A stretch of DNA of 64,000 nucleotides from Trachythela sp. YZ-2020 (taxonomy: Eukaryota; Cnidaria; Anthozoa; Malacalcyonacea; Clavulariidae): the NCBI GenBank assembly GCA_016169945.1, contig JADLSH010000395.1, positions 320,501 through 384,500 of the forward strand, in the 5' to 3' direction. This document shows, piece by piece, positions 52,757 through 62,022 of this stretch (positions within the stretch are counted from its first letter, which is position 1; each line of letters begins with the position of its first letter). Under the pieces are notes generated by a model. It was not told the origin of the DNA. It did not search any database and worked only from the letters and a program-made list of their open reading frames with translations. The translations under genes and the position numbers were made by a program.

Positions 52757-55700
52757 ATGATTAATGATGGGAATAATAATAATCTTCAAAATGAAGATCC
52801 ACAAAGTATTTTGGAGCAAAACATGATCCAACCAGAGATAGTTAGAAATGGACATAATAATGCTTTTAAAGATTACATTATAAGGAATAAGACTATACTT
52901 TTACCATCCCCATTATTAGTTTTGTTAAAGCCTCAAATTATGGGTGTTATTAGAGATAACATACCATCAAAAATAATTGTTAAACTTCATTGTAAGTTTA
53001 AAAACACAAAGGAGGATGGTACTGAATTTTTTGAGGATAAGTACATTTCAGCAGACAGTATAGGTGTTAGAAACAAATTTTCTAATCTAGATGTTGAGTG
53101 GCGAGCAATTAAACAATCCTTATTGTCTAAGATGGCCTCCTTTCAATTCGAAAAATCTGGTTGGTCCCTAGATACAATTTATGGCTTACATATTAACACC
53201 TCAAAATTAGTTTTACAACAGGGACACGCCTTCGTGAATTTGCCTGAGTGGTTGAGTAAGAAGCGCGCCCTTATAAACATTAAGAACTGGGATGATAAGT
53301 GCTTCCTTTACGCAGTCGATCGATCTTTATATCCTAAAGACAAAAACTCTGAAAGGGTTGATAAAGTTTTAAAAGCTTGTGAAAGTAAGTATAACTTAAA
53401 AGGAATTACTTTCCCAATAACACCTGACCAGTTTGACGCCTTTGAGAACCAGAACAACCTAACCCTTATAGTTTACTACCTTGATCATGCTCGTGACGAG
53501 TACGGTAAGGAAAATAAGGTAATCGAACCATTATATCCATCCACTAAAGTTTCTGAGAAAACTGTTATACTTTTGCTATACAAACAGCATTATTTAACAG
53601 TAACTTCAGAATCTAGATTGTTTGGGGAACATCAAGGTCACGGTAAACCTCACCCATGTCGTAGGTGTCTAAACTTTTTTAGAACTCCCGAAGAGTTAGC
53701 AACACATACTGAGATGTGTGTTAATAACTCTGTTGGAAAAACCACATTCCCAAAACCAGGATATAACATACTTAGGTTTAGGGGGTATAAAAAGACTTTA
53801 AGATGTCCGTTAGTCATATATAATGATGCTGAGGCAATTTTAAACCCTAATCTAGTAAAAAAGGACACCCAGTTAAATAAGCACATTCCATCAGGATTTG
53901 GATTTCAAACTGTTTATGGGGATGGACACAAGGAATACCACAAAGTGTTAGGTGAGTTCTCAGCTCGAAAGTATGTTGATAAGCTATATGACATCGCAAG
54001 GAATTTTTACGATAAAACTGAGAAGGAGATACCCTTAGAAGGAGAGGAGTTACTTATAGCCGATCGTTTAATGGCTACTGAAAAACTTTGTGAAATTTGT
54101 CATACAGATCTAGAAAGATTACCCGAGTCAGAAAATTATTCAAAAAATAGGCCTGTAAGACATCATGACCACTATACCGGCAAGTTTTTAGGTATTGCCC
54201 ACAATTTATGTAATATTTTGGCTTGCAAAACTAGAGAGATTCCAGTTTTCTTCCACAATCTTACTGGTTATGATCTCAAACATTTCATCCGAGAGCTGGG
54301 TAACGATCCAAAAGAGAACGGTGGGATCGATATTATTGCCAAAAATGAAGAGAAAGTAATCCAACTTAAGAAAAAGGTTTTAATGAAGAAGTATAGTTAT
54401 AAGGTGGACATCGTAAATTCTAAAGGGGAAACCGAAACTAAGATTAAATATAGAGAGATTAACTATATTTTAACCTTTCGTGACTCACTTCAACATTTAG
54501 GTCAAAGTTTGGACTCCCTAATTAAAAATCTCCCTACAGAAAAGTTTGTCACAATGAGGGCTGGTTGTAAAACCGAGGAACAGTTTAACCTTGTTAAAAG
54601 GAAGGGTGTCTATCCATACGATCATATGACTTCTTTTGACAACTTTAAAGAAACAGAATTACCCCCACAAAAGCGTTCTACAATATTCTTACCGAAAGTG
54701 ATCTTTCCGATGAAGATTATAAGCATGCTCAAAATATTTGGAAAGCCTTTATGTGCAAAACCATGCAAGACTTTCACGACGCCTATCTTTGGTCTGATGT
54801 GGCTGCTCTTACAGATATATTTGAAGAGTATAGGAACAAAAGTTTAAATACATTTGGGTTAGATCCTGTCCATTATCCAACAGCACCCTCATTCTTTTGG
54901 GACGCCATGTTACTAATAACCAAGGCAGAAGTAGAACTTATTTCATCTGATAATAGTGATATGTACCCCTTCTTCGAACAAGGAATTAGAGGTGGTATTT
55001 CTATGGCTTCTAAAAGGTACTCGGTTGCCAACAACAAGTATCTAAAAGACTTTGACCCAAATAAGCCTTCCACTTTCATCATAAACCCAGATCTTAACGC
55101 ACTATATGCGAGTGTCATGCAAATGCCACTTCCATACAAAAATTTAGAATGGATGGACGAAGAAGACATCCTAAACTGGGAAAGTCTTGGTAGGGATGAA
55201 GAGAGCGGTGATAACCAAGGTTGCACTTTAAAGGTTAATTTAACTTACCCACCCAATTTACATGACTCCCATAACGGCATTCCTCTCGCACCAGAAGCGT
55301 TAAATCCTGGTGCTGGTAGTATGAGTAAGTTAATCCCTAACTTTAACGACAAAGAGAATTATATTGTTAAAGACTCTTCGTTAAAATACTACATAAGCAA
55401 GGGATTAATCCTTACTAAAATCCACAAGGGAGTGAAGTACATCGAGAAGGCTTGGATGAAACCCTTTGTAGACTTATGTATTGAACTTAGAAAGAAGGCT
55501 TCCATCGAAGGTGATGAGTTTGGGGTTACCTTTTTCAAATTAGGACCTAACTCTGTGTTTGGTAAAACCATGGAAAACGTTAGAAATCGTAAATCCATGA
55601 AAGTTACTCAAACAGAGTCGGATGCTCTTAAACTTATTAAGAAGCCAACATTTGACTCGCGACTAATTTTAGAAGAAAGTATGTCACTAGTCACAATGAG

Positions 55701-56499
55701 AACAAAAACTATTAAGTTGAACAAGCCTATATTTGTAGGCCAGGCGATACTTGATATGTCAAAAACTATAATGTATGAGATGTACTACGATTACATTAAA
55801 AACACATGGGCGAAAGTAGATCTTAATTACATAGACACCGATGGGGTGGTTTGTACAATATTTACAAATGACTTTTACGAAGATATAAAATCAAATTTGG
55901 ACTTACACTGGGATACAAGCAACTTCCCAAAACCAGATAGTGATGAGTTTAAACGAGACATCCCACAAATTAATCGTAAGGAGCCTCGTAAAATCAAACT
56001 AGAAGCTGGGGGTAATATCATCAAAAAAGTAGTTGCAGTGTGTTCTAAAGTGTATAGTCTTAAAATAGATTATACGGAAACAGTTGAGAGTAAGGAAGTT
56101 GAGGATGAGAATGGGGAAATTAAAAAAATTGAGTTAAAAATGTATAAAGACAATACCGTTAGAAAATGTAAAGGAGTTGATAGGCACAAGGCAGCTGGAC
56201 TTTCATTTAAAGACTTTGAGAACTGTCTTTTGGACAACACCACAAATACCATAACTGCTAACAGAATTAGATCAAGGGGAATGGAACTGTTTACAGAACA
56301 AACTACAAAGATAGCCTTGAGAAATTCAGATGATAAGCGAGTGATTGATGAGAGTAGCAATGGTGTGGATACATATGCATATGGTCACTGGAGCATTCAA
56401 GGTGACAAGTTACTAACCAAAGGTGCATTTCCAACCCCGAGACCCAACACCTTAATGTCCTTATGTGTAAATACACTCCATAAGAACAACAACCCCTAA
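52757..56499 (+). pseudogene. polB: Protein-primed DNA polymerase B of the Polinton, one frameshift
   Basis: Replicative polymerase of the element. The frame from 52757 has a C2H2-like finger (CRRCLNFF ... H-x(3)-C, about 53660-53720), Exo I with NDAEAI (about 53820), a CEICH...HDHY zinc motif common in Polinton polymerases (about 54090-54200), and Exo II (GYDLKHFI, about 54265). The second frame from about 54680 carries motif A (DLNALYASVM, about 55090), motif B (GPNSVFGK, about 55545) and motif C with DTD at 55834-55842. The frame changes between about 54660 and 54680, next to short C and A runs; the open frames overlap from 54751 to 54847. Total span matches a full Polinton polymerase of about 1200 residues. 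A real lesion, a sequencing error or programmed shifting are all possible; a simple one-base indel is most likely. Confidence 0.9.
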
Positions 56500-56522
56500 G
56501 TTTTAAATTTAAAATCGATATC

Positions 56523-56545
56523 TTATTTTGGTCATCCCAAAATAA
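56523..56545. terminator. Stem-loop after polB
   Basis: Perfect 9-bp stem TTATTTTGG / CCAAAATAA around TCATC, 24 bases after the polB stop. The right arm merges into the AAATAAA start motif of the next gene. Confidence 0.6.
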
Positions 56546-56552
56546 AATAAAG

Positions 56553-56978
56553 ATGGAAACAGACCTTCAGATAGAGATTAAAAGTTTTAATTGTGAGTGT
56601 CCTTATTGTGAAGTTTGCGAGTTGGATCACCCAAAAGGGGATGAGTATTTATGCAACGAGACATACGACGAAGACAATCGTTGTAGTTGTATATGTGCCG
56701 GTACGAACGAGTGTGAGGGTGAGTGCACCTGTGTGGAATGTGAAGATGTATGTGGCAGTTGTCTATGCGAAGGTGATAATTATTGTAAGGGTGAGTGCGA
56801 GTGCGAGGTATGTGAATATTGTTGTGGGGGCAATTTTTGTTTGTATTGTAACTCTTGTACAAACCCGGAGTGTAAATGTGAATTTTGTGTACATCGTAAT
56901 AAGTGTGAGAACAAGTGTGAGGACAAAGATTGTGTGTATGAGTGTTACAAACATGTTGTTGATGGTAAGTACACCTGA
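56553..56978 (+). CDS. Extremely cysteine-rich acidic protein of the Polinton
   Basis: 141 residues, of which roughly a quarter are Cys, spaced as C-x-C, C-x-x-C and CEGECTC or CKGECEC units, with many Glu and Asp. No signal peptide. The pattern suggests a metal-binding or multi-disulfide protein, metallothionein-like in composition though larger. I know no family for it. A second frame is open through the same region because of the biased codons (TGT, GAG), and I take that as a shadow. The start follows AAATAAAATAAAG. It converges with the gene at 57038-57448 on a strong hairpin. Confidence 0.65.
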   Translation: METDLQIEIKSFNCECPYCEVCELDHPKGDEYLCNETYDEDNRCSCICAGTNECEGECTCVECEDVCGSCLCEGDNYCKGECECEVCEYCCGGNFCLYCNSCTNPECKCEFCVHRNKCENKCEDKDCVYECYKHVVDGKYT

Positions 56979-56994
56979 GATTTTAAACTCATTT

Positions 56995-57020
56995 TTTCAT
57001 AACTCACGAGAGTTATGAAA
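56995..57020. terminator. Strong hairpin at a convergent junction
   Basis: Perfect 11-bp stem TTTCATAACTC / GAGTTATGAAA around ACGA, with outer ACTCA/TGAGT pairing. It lies between the 3' ends of two convergent genes and could end both transcripts. Confidence 0.65.
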
Positions 57021-57037
57021 TTGAGTCTTATACCATC

Positions 57038-57448
57038 TTACAACACAACAGCTAACAACCAACCAACACCTAACCCAGTTACCCCAACCGCTACATGTTT
57101 GTACTCCTCCATCTCCTTGGAAGGTTTATAATAGTCTTCTAAAACAGGGGGTCTCTTAAAGACCTTACCGTTGTGTGTGATCTTTTGGAGGTCCAACAAG
57201 GACTTATTAACAGAGTTCATATCGCTATTTGCGTCTAAAAGTTGTCGTCTCATTGCTGTGATTTTCTCTTTGTTAATTGCTTGTTTTTCATACCATTTGT
57301 TCTTCGCAGCTGTTAAATGTTCCATCGCAAGGTTGTGTCTTTTAATCTCTGTCTGGTAACCCTTATGATCTAAAAGTCTAAATAGGTAACCGGTTCCTGT
57401 AAAAGCTATCGCATTAAACAATCCAGATAACGCAATTGTTGTTGCCAT
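57038..57448 (-). CDS. Polinton coiled-coil protein with two hydrophobic ends
   Basis: 136 residues. The N-terminus (MATTIALSGLFNAIAFTGTG) is hydrophobic. A long charged helix with NKWYEKQAINKEKITAMRRQ follows, then PPVLEDYYKPS, and a C-terminal membrane segment (VAVGVTGLGVGWLLAVVL). Small proteins with this layout recur in animal Polintons near the capsid genes. It probably sits in the virion's internal membrane or is membrane-active; this is inference. ATG is preceded by AAAATAAA. Confidence 0.65.
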   Translation of the reverse strand: MATTIALSGLFNAIAFTGTGYLFRLLDHKGYQTEIKRHNLAMEHLTAAKNKWYEKQAINKEKITAMRRQLLDANSDMNSVNKSLLDLQKITHNGKVFKRPPVLEDYYKPSKEMEEYKHVAVGVTGLGVGWLLAVVL

Positions 57449-57465
57449 TTTATTTTGTGTGTAAA

Positions 57466-57493
57466 TTTTCTAGACACTCACATGTCTAGAAAA
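57466..57493. terminator. Perfect hairpin upstream of the coiled-coil gene
   Basis: 11-bp stem TTTTCTAGACA / TGTCTAGAAAA. It lies 18 bases upstream of a minus-strand start and about 180 bases downstream of the next minus-strand gene, so it may end that gene's transcript or act as an operator. Confidence 0.5.
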
Positions 57494-57632
57494 AGGAAAA
57501 AATGAGTACCGAATGTCCGAAACCGCAGGAGGCATAAATTTAATGAGAATAACATATAACATGGTGAAAAATACATTATGTGACACAGATGTTATTTTGT
57601 GTCAAAAAAAGTAACGACGCAATCGCACTCCT

Positions 57633-57648
57633 CGACTTAAAGAAGTCG
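57633..57648. terminator. Short stem-loop behind the 96-residue gene
   Basis: CGACTT-AAAG-AAGTCG, about 28 bases past the stop of the minus-strand gene. Confidence 0.4.
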
Positions 57649-57675
57649 GCGGCCCTTTATATATACATCATCATA

Positions 57676-57966
57676 CTAAGAATTAACTTCTCTCATGAAC
57701 TCAAAACTAGCTCGTCTATGAACTTGATCAACATTAATACTTTTGAGAGTGATTTTTTGTTTTAAAGTTAGTCTTAACATAGCGACCCACTTTCCTAACT
57801 CATCAACCTGATACCCAGGTAATCCCTCACAAACTTGCTCTCGAAGCTTTGAGAACTTTCCGTCTTTATGACCAAGAGTCACAGTTTTCGTGTCATTAGG
57901 TACTATCTCGAATTTGGTCAACAACTTCATTGAATCTTTTGTCTTATCAACTATGGTGAGATACAT
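57676..57966 (-). CDS. Small unrecognised Polinton protein
   Basis: 96 residues, soluble, Lys-rich, intact. Pattern: short beta segment, GHKDGKFSKL, then a helix with LGKWVAMLRLTLKQK. No family recognised. ATG follows TAATAAA, so it groups with the genes to the right of polB. Confidence 0.55.
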   Translation of the reverse strand: MYLTIVDKTKDSMKLLTKFEIVPNDTKTVTLGHKDGKFSKLREQVCEGLPGYQVDELGKWVAMLRLTLKQKITLKSINVDQVHRRASFEFMREVNS

Positions 57967-58035
57967 TTTATTAAATCAAGATAAGACATTTTTAAAATCG
58001 AAATTTAGATCACTAAGTTTGACAAATAACCAACA

Positions 58036-58458
58036 ATGTCAATGATCAATGAGTCAAATATTATTAAGAGTTTGGAAGCTAAGATAGTCAAGTTGGAAAC
58101 CCAGTTGGCTGTCAAAGAGTTAGAGAGAGTCAAGGCTCAAAAGAGGGAGAACAGAATAAGCCATTTAGTCGGAAGACTAGTCGTTTTGGTTGAAGAGAAG
58201 TCAGAGCATCAGGATAGAATTGGACACACATTTAAGAGTGAGATGGTTATTAAGGGTAATATACATTGGTCGAACAAAAAACTATTCGACAGAATGGTAG
58301 AAGAAAGGAACTCTTTCGATGCGAACTTAGAGTACACTAATAACATTGTAATGGACCTCAAGGACGAAATGGCGGGTGACTTAAGTTATCTTGAGTACTA
58401 CTCTGACATCATAGAGGAGATAGAGGGGACAACAACTCCGCGAGGAACCGCAGTTTAA
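58036..58458 (+). CDS. Polinton coiled-coil protein
   Basis: 140 residues. Residues about 8-60 form a heptad-rich helix (SLEAKIVKLETQLAVKELER), and a second helical part ends acidic (DLSYLEYYSDIIEEIEG). Coiled-coil proteins are a regular but poorly understood part of Polintons. It is the only gene to the right of polB whose ATG lacks a near AAATAAA; it has ACAAATAACCAACA instead. Confidence 0.6.
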   Translation: MSMINESNIIKSLEAKIVKLETQLAVKELERVKAQKRENRISHLVGRLVVLVEEKSEHQDRIGHTFKSEMVIKGNIHWSNKKLFDRMVEERNSFDANLEYTNNIVMDLKDEMAGDLSYLEYYSDIIEEIEGTTTPRGTAV

Positions 58459-58503
58459 CCGAGCGTAGCGAGGCGAACTAAGTGAGGACCAAAGTCATTA
58501 TTT

Positions 58504-58522
58504 TATTTCCCTACGGGAAATA
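58504..58522. terminator. Hairpin at a convergent junction
   Basis: Perfect 8-bp stem TATTTCCC / GGGAAATA around TAC, between the 3' ends of the coiled-coil gene (+) and the 76-residue gene (-). Confidence 0.6.
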
Positions 58523-58545
58523 TAATACAAGAAGTGAATTTATGT

Positions 58546-58776
58546 CTATCCTTTGAAAGGGTTATCAGGAAGGATCTTTTTTGCTTCCAATACCTTAATA
58601 ACACTTGTACTGATACCAAACGCAGCTGCCAGTTTCAACAGTCCCTCCATTGTAGTTGGAACACTCAAGCTGTCCTTCATTAATTTTTTACTTGCGAATG
58701 AGACTGCGACAGCCCCTAACACAATTAATAGTGAGTCGTATAACTCCTTTGGTAAATCTTTAAATACACCAGCCAT
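58546..58776 (-). CDS. Small membrane protein of the Polinton
   Basis: 76 residues. The helix YDSLLIVLGAVAVSFASKKL and a second amphipathic or hydrophobic helix (LLKLAAAFGISTSVIKVL) suggest a membrane-active or membrane-spanning virion peptide. Conserved small proteins of this type lie near capsid genes in related elements. It shares a 27-bp palindromic promoter region with the major capsid gene. Confidence 0.6.
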   Translation of the reverse strand: MAGVFKDLPKELYDSLLIVLGAVAVSFASKKLMKDSLSVPTTMEGLLKLAAAFGISTSVIKVLEAKKILPDNPFKG

Positions 58777-58778
58777 TG

Positions 58779-58799
58779 TTTATTATACTGTATAATAAA
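58779..58799. promoter_or_regulatory. Palindromic divergent promoter
   Basis: Perfect arms TTTATTATAC / GTATAATAAA around one T, centred between the starts at 58776 (-) and 58804 (+). Each arm supplies one AATAAA-like start motif. Confidence 0.55.
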
Positions 58800-58803
58800 T
58801 AAG

Positions 58804-60021
58804 ATGTACACAGTTAATGAACTTTTACCAACTTACGAGAAGATAACTTACTCGCAAATTCGTGGACCTAAAAAACAAAATGTGTTTACGCTAACACCAA
58901 CTGAAATTGCAGAAGGTCAAGAACTTTATATTAACATTCCAAAGTTGTATGAGAATGTTTGTTTGGTTCCTGGATCCCTATATCTTGTGGGATCGTTTAA
59001 AAGTAAAAACACCAAGTCCTGGTTTTTGAACAACCTTGCAAGTCTCCTTCAAAAAAGTCTAGAAATAACTATCGATGGACAAGTTGCATATGACAACACA
59101 GGAGAGTCCCACTATGAGCTTTACAAAGCACTTTGGGAAACTGAAAAGAAAAGGGAATGCATGATCTCACAAGGAGTTGGAAACGAGAACACTCGTAAAA
59201 TAATGAGTGGTGATGACAGCGGTGATAAAAGTGTAAAAGCTGATAAGTACTTTGGCGAGCTTTTCAAAACCAAAGTCCATATTCCTCTGGGTAAAATCTT
59301 GAGAGACCAAGGGTTATATGCCCCATACGGTATGAAATCAAACATAAGATACAAAATCACCCTACCACCTGCCACAGAAATTATGAAGGCACAATCTGGT
59401 CAGGCAGTTGCTGGTTACACTATCGAAGACCTACATTTTGAATACGAGACAATTACATCTCCGGTGATGTACCAACAGGCATTAAATTCTTACAATGTTG
59501 GAAGATCACTAATTTACGAACAGGTGATGTTGATGAAAAAGCAAACATGGGCCAAGGGTTCGACACTGGTAAATTTGAACATAAATGTACCCAGAAAGTC
59601 AATGAGAGGTATCATACTTTTGTTTCGCGATGACACAGTGGACTCTGAGCACTTTGTGTTCCCAAACATAACGAGTGTAAAAGTGGCCATCGAAGGAGTA
59701 CCAAACTCATTGTATTCCCAAGGTCTTGAAGAACATCAACTTTTTAGATCTGCGGAGAACTTCTTCTTGGACTATCCCACTGACACATTAAACATCAAAA
59801 ACTTTTACACAGGTAACAAGTTTGCACTGGTAGTAGATATGAGAACTGTTTGCGACAAAACAGCGGCTGGAACCGGGAGAAAGATTCTCAACACACAGGA
59901 TGGTGTACTCTTGGAGATTAAGAAAAGGGTTACCACAAAGGACTTGACATGTTATGTGTACATAGTCTCAGATGGTGTGGTAAACATTGTTGGAAAACAA
60001 CTACAAAGTATTGAATTTTAG
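58804..60021 (+). CDS. Polinton major capsid protein (double jelly-roll)
   Basis: 405 residues, intact. The sequence matches the Polinton capsid family, often annotated in animal genomes as F54H12.2-like: an N-terminal PTYEKITYSQIRGPKK region, a first beta-rich half (LEITIDGQVAYDNT, VHIPLGKILRDQGLYAPYGM), and a second half with LHFEYETITSP, RGIILLFRD and a beta-rich end. It would form the trimeric capsomers of an icosahedral particle. ATG follows ATAATAAATAAG. A stem-loop lies 20 bases past the stop. Confidence 0.8.
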   Translation: MYTVNELLPTYEKITYSQIRGPKKQNVFTLTPTEIAEGQELYINIPKLYENVCLVPGSLYLVGSFKSKNTKSWFLNNLASLLQKSLEITIDGQVAYDNTGESHYELYKALWETEKKRECMISQGVGNENTRKIMSGDDSGDKSVKADKYFGELFKTKVHIPLGKILRDQGLYAPYGMKSNIRYKITLPPATEIMKAQSGQAVAGYTIEDLHFEYETITSPVMYQQALNSYNVGRSLIYEQVMLMKKQTWAKGSTLVNLNINVPRKSMRGIILLFRDDTVDSEHFVFPNITSVKVAIEGVPNSLYSQGLEEHQLFRSAENFFLDYPTDTLNIKNFYTGNKFALVVDMRTVCDKTAAGTGRKILNTQDGVLLEIKKRVTTKDLTCYVYIVSDGVVNIVGKQLQSIEF

Positions 60022-60040
60022 ACACTCGCTCGTTAAAAGT

Positions 60041-60063
60041 TTTCTAATTCTAAAAATTAGAAA
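60041..60063. terminator. Hairpin after the capsid gene (convergent)
   Basis: Perfect 9-bp stem TTTCTAATT / AATTAGAAA around CTAAA, between the capsid gene (+) and the 75-residue gene (-). Confidence 0.6.
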
Positions 60064-60077
60064 TCTTATCACTAATT

Positions 60078-60305
60078 TTAATTATCGTTAACGGTGATGT
60101 CTTCTATTTGTACTGGTTGAATGGTAGTAACTTTTTCATACCTCTTAGATCTCGAAGTGACAAACGCAATCTGTAAGTTACCTTCGATCCCTTCTTTTTC
60201 TTTTGCTACTTGTAACCCTGTGAGAAATTTTTTACGAACTGTGATGTCTTCGTTAAAAAGATCACCGTTATGTTGAATTTGTAGTTTACTAGGTTTACAA
60301 CCCAT
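60078..60305 (-). CDS. Small Polinton protein with predicted N-myristoylation
   Basis: 75 residues beginning MGCKPSKLQ: Gly2 with a Ser at position 6 and Lys7 fits the N-myristoyltransferase consensus, and Cys3 could be palmitoylated. The rest is soluble. Lipid-anchored proteins help virion assembly or entry in several large DNA viruses; a role here is inference. Starts after AAAAATAAA. Confidence 0.6.
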   Translation of the reverse strand: MGCKPSKLQIQHNGDLFNEDITVRKKFLTGLQVAKEKEGIEGNLQIAFVTSRSKRYEKVTTIQPVQIEDITVNDN

Positions 60306-60312
60306 TTTATTT

Positions 60313-60624
60313 TTAGTCCAAATTTACAAGGTTGGGTTCTTTCATCACATGTTCTTTCTTTACATTTTCCTTTACGACTGTAGTTGTACAATTTTTACTT
60401 GTACAATAATTCCACAGGGCACATAGACCAAAAATAAGGCCTAGTATTTTTACAATGAAAAAATAAGGCAAATCAGAGTAGGGCTCACACTCCCTGACCG
60501 GTTTTGGTTTTGGTAACTTCCTCTTCTTTGCACTTTTAGACAAATCACTTAGTTTTTCGCAAGCATCTTTTCTTTCGGGGCTTGTTTCTTTTGTACTCTG
60601 ATCTGTTATTGCGTTATCACTCAT
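60313..60624 (-). CDS. Single-pass membrane protein of the Polinton
   Basis: 103 residues: a Ser/Lys-rich N-terminal half with AKKRKLPKPKP, a transmembrane helix (FFIVKILGLIFGLCALW) and a short Lys-rich end with three Cys just after the helix. Unrecognised. It lies 7 bases upstream of the myristoylated protein and 7 bases downstream of the next minus-strand gene, so the three are probably expressed together. Starts after TTAAATAAACT. Confidence 0.55.
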   Translation of the reverse strand: MSDNAITDQSTKETSPERKDACEKLSDLSKSAKKRKLPKPKPVRECEPYSDLPYFFIVKILGLIFGLCALWNYCTSKNCTTTVVKENVKKEHVMKEPNLVNLD

Positions 60625-60631
60625 AGTTTAT

Positions 60632-61996
60632 TTAAGGTAATAAGAAAAACTTCATAATATACCCAGTTACCACAGATAATGCTAATAGTACTTGTAATTC
60701 TGTTGTACTTGTAGGTGGAGGGTCTCTTGAGTAAACTAAATTTAAATCTGGTGTTGGTACATCCACTGTAGATATCCTAGGTGTTGGTGTGTTCGGTGGT
60801 ACAAGAACCTTCGGTTCCTCTGTGTTGTCTAAATCTTTGTTAATATGCTCGTTGTGACCAAACACCATACTACCACCAACTACCATTAAAATGTTGTTAT
60901 AACCTGGTATTTTTTGTTTTAAAATTATCATATCACTTGGGATAAGAATGACACCAGGACTAATTGCAAAGTTTAAAATTACATTAGTACTTTTTATGGC
61001 ATTTCTCATGTTAGACACAGTTACAGTTTGGTCATCTTGTACAAGTGTGTCCTCAACTAGTTTCTTAAAAACCTCTTGTGTTTGTAAAGACTTTGCACCT
61101 TTACCAACGATAGCCCATCTGGTACTAGCCTGTGCGCCAAGTACACAGTACACATAAGCTTCTAAACTTTGTTGGAATAACAACTGTCCAGTTTGTGTTA
61201 ACCCTGTTGACTCTGTCGCAATGAACATTTTGTAGTCATCCAAACTTTTAATGGTTCGGTCACCTCGTTTCTCATATCTAATACCACTCTGTCCAAATTT
61301 ACCAATCTCTGGTTTGTAATTCCTAACGCTACCGTGTGGTTGTTTTGCTAACCAAGTTCCCATCTGTTCTTGACCTTGATGAAATTCTTTTGACCAGGAG
61401 TACACGACAGGTATATTAATATTAATTATATTTTTAATTCTTTGGTTTAAAAACCTACTCATTTTACTAGGATCCCTAAGAAATCTTCTCATGTGGTAGT
61501 ACAAATGGAATCTCGCTAAGTTTCCGATGAAATTATCTGACTCGAGCTTCGCTCTCGGTTTCCCAAAATGTTTGGTACTAATTCCAGAGGCATAAGTTGA
61601 AATGTAAGCAGCCAAACAAGCCGCGAGGTATGGATTCTCCTTGTAGTCGTTAAAGTTGGTCATGTTTTTTGTGATCACAAGATCCGGGAGTGTGGGATTA
61701 AAACTCAGAGCTTCGGTTCCCGTGCGTCCCGCTCGGACAAAAATACTTAAATTACTAGGGTTATCTGCAAAAAGACCTTTTGTGAATCCTTGTACAACCC
61801 CTTTCACATTCCAAATTCTAGGTTGCCAATCCAAGGCCCAGGCGAAAGAAAAACTCTTGGCTTTTATATCGTAAGCTCTCCCGTTATGGACATACATTAT
61901 CCTAACAAACAAAGTCTTGCCCGAGTAGTCTTTTACTGGTTGGAACATAAATTTAGTAACATCTGCGTATGGATATTTTTCTTTGAATGCTTCCAT
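60632..61996 (-). CDS. Large unrecognised Polinton protein with C-terminal membrane anchor
   Basis: 454 residues from the ATG at 61996 (MEAFKEKYPYADVTKFMFQP); an upstream in-frame ATG would overlap the divergent gene and is not preferred. Mixed alpha/beta body; a Pro/Thr-rich stretch (about residues 395-430, PPNTPTPRISTVDVPTPD); a terminal hydrophobic helix (LLALSVVTGYIMKFFLLP). Its size, place between capsid genes and tail anchor suggest a structural or entry protein. No family is recognised. It is divergent from the minor capsid candidate over a 23-bp shared promoter. Confidence 0.6.
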   Translation of the reverse strand: MEAFKEKYPYADVTKFMFQPVKDYSGKTLFVRIMYVHNGRAYDIKAKSFSFAWALDWQPRIWNVKGVVQGFTKGLFADNPSNLSIFVRAGRTGTEALSFNPTLPDLVITKNMTNFNDYKENPYLAACLAAYISTYASGISTKHFGKPRAKLESDNFIGNLARFHLYYHMRRFLRDPSKMSRFLNQRIKNIININIPVVYSWSKEFHQGQEQMGTWLAKQPHGSVRNYKPEIGKFGQSGIRYEKRGDRTIKSLDDYKMFIATESTGLTQTGQLLFQQSLEAYVYCVLGAQASTRWAIVGKGAKSLQTQEVFKKLVEDTLVQDDQTVTVSNMRNAIKSTNVILNFAISPGVILIPSDMIILKQKIPGYNNILMVVGGSMVFGHNEHINKDLDNTEEPKVLVPPNTPTPRISTVDVPTPDLNLVYSRDPPPTSTTELQVLLALSVVTGYIMKFFLLP

Positions 61997-62022
61997 TTTA
62001 TTTGAGAGTGTTAAATAAAATG
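61994..62022. promoter_or_regulatory. Palindromic divergent promoter with start codons
   Basis: CATTTTATTT and AAATAAAATG are exact reverse complements and contain both start codons, so each gene begins with the same AAATAAAATG. The 9 bases between are GAGAGTGTT. Confidence 0.65.

Noticed and set aside
56593..57018. A second gene in the other frame over the Cys-rich ORF
   Set aside because: The alternate frames are Val/Ile/Arg runs that mirror TGT/GAG codon bias. Only the Cys frame has the start motif and a stop before the hairpin.
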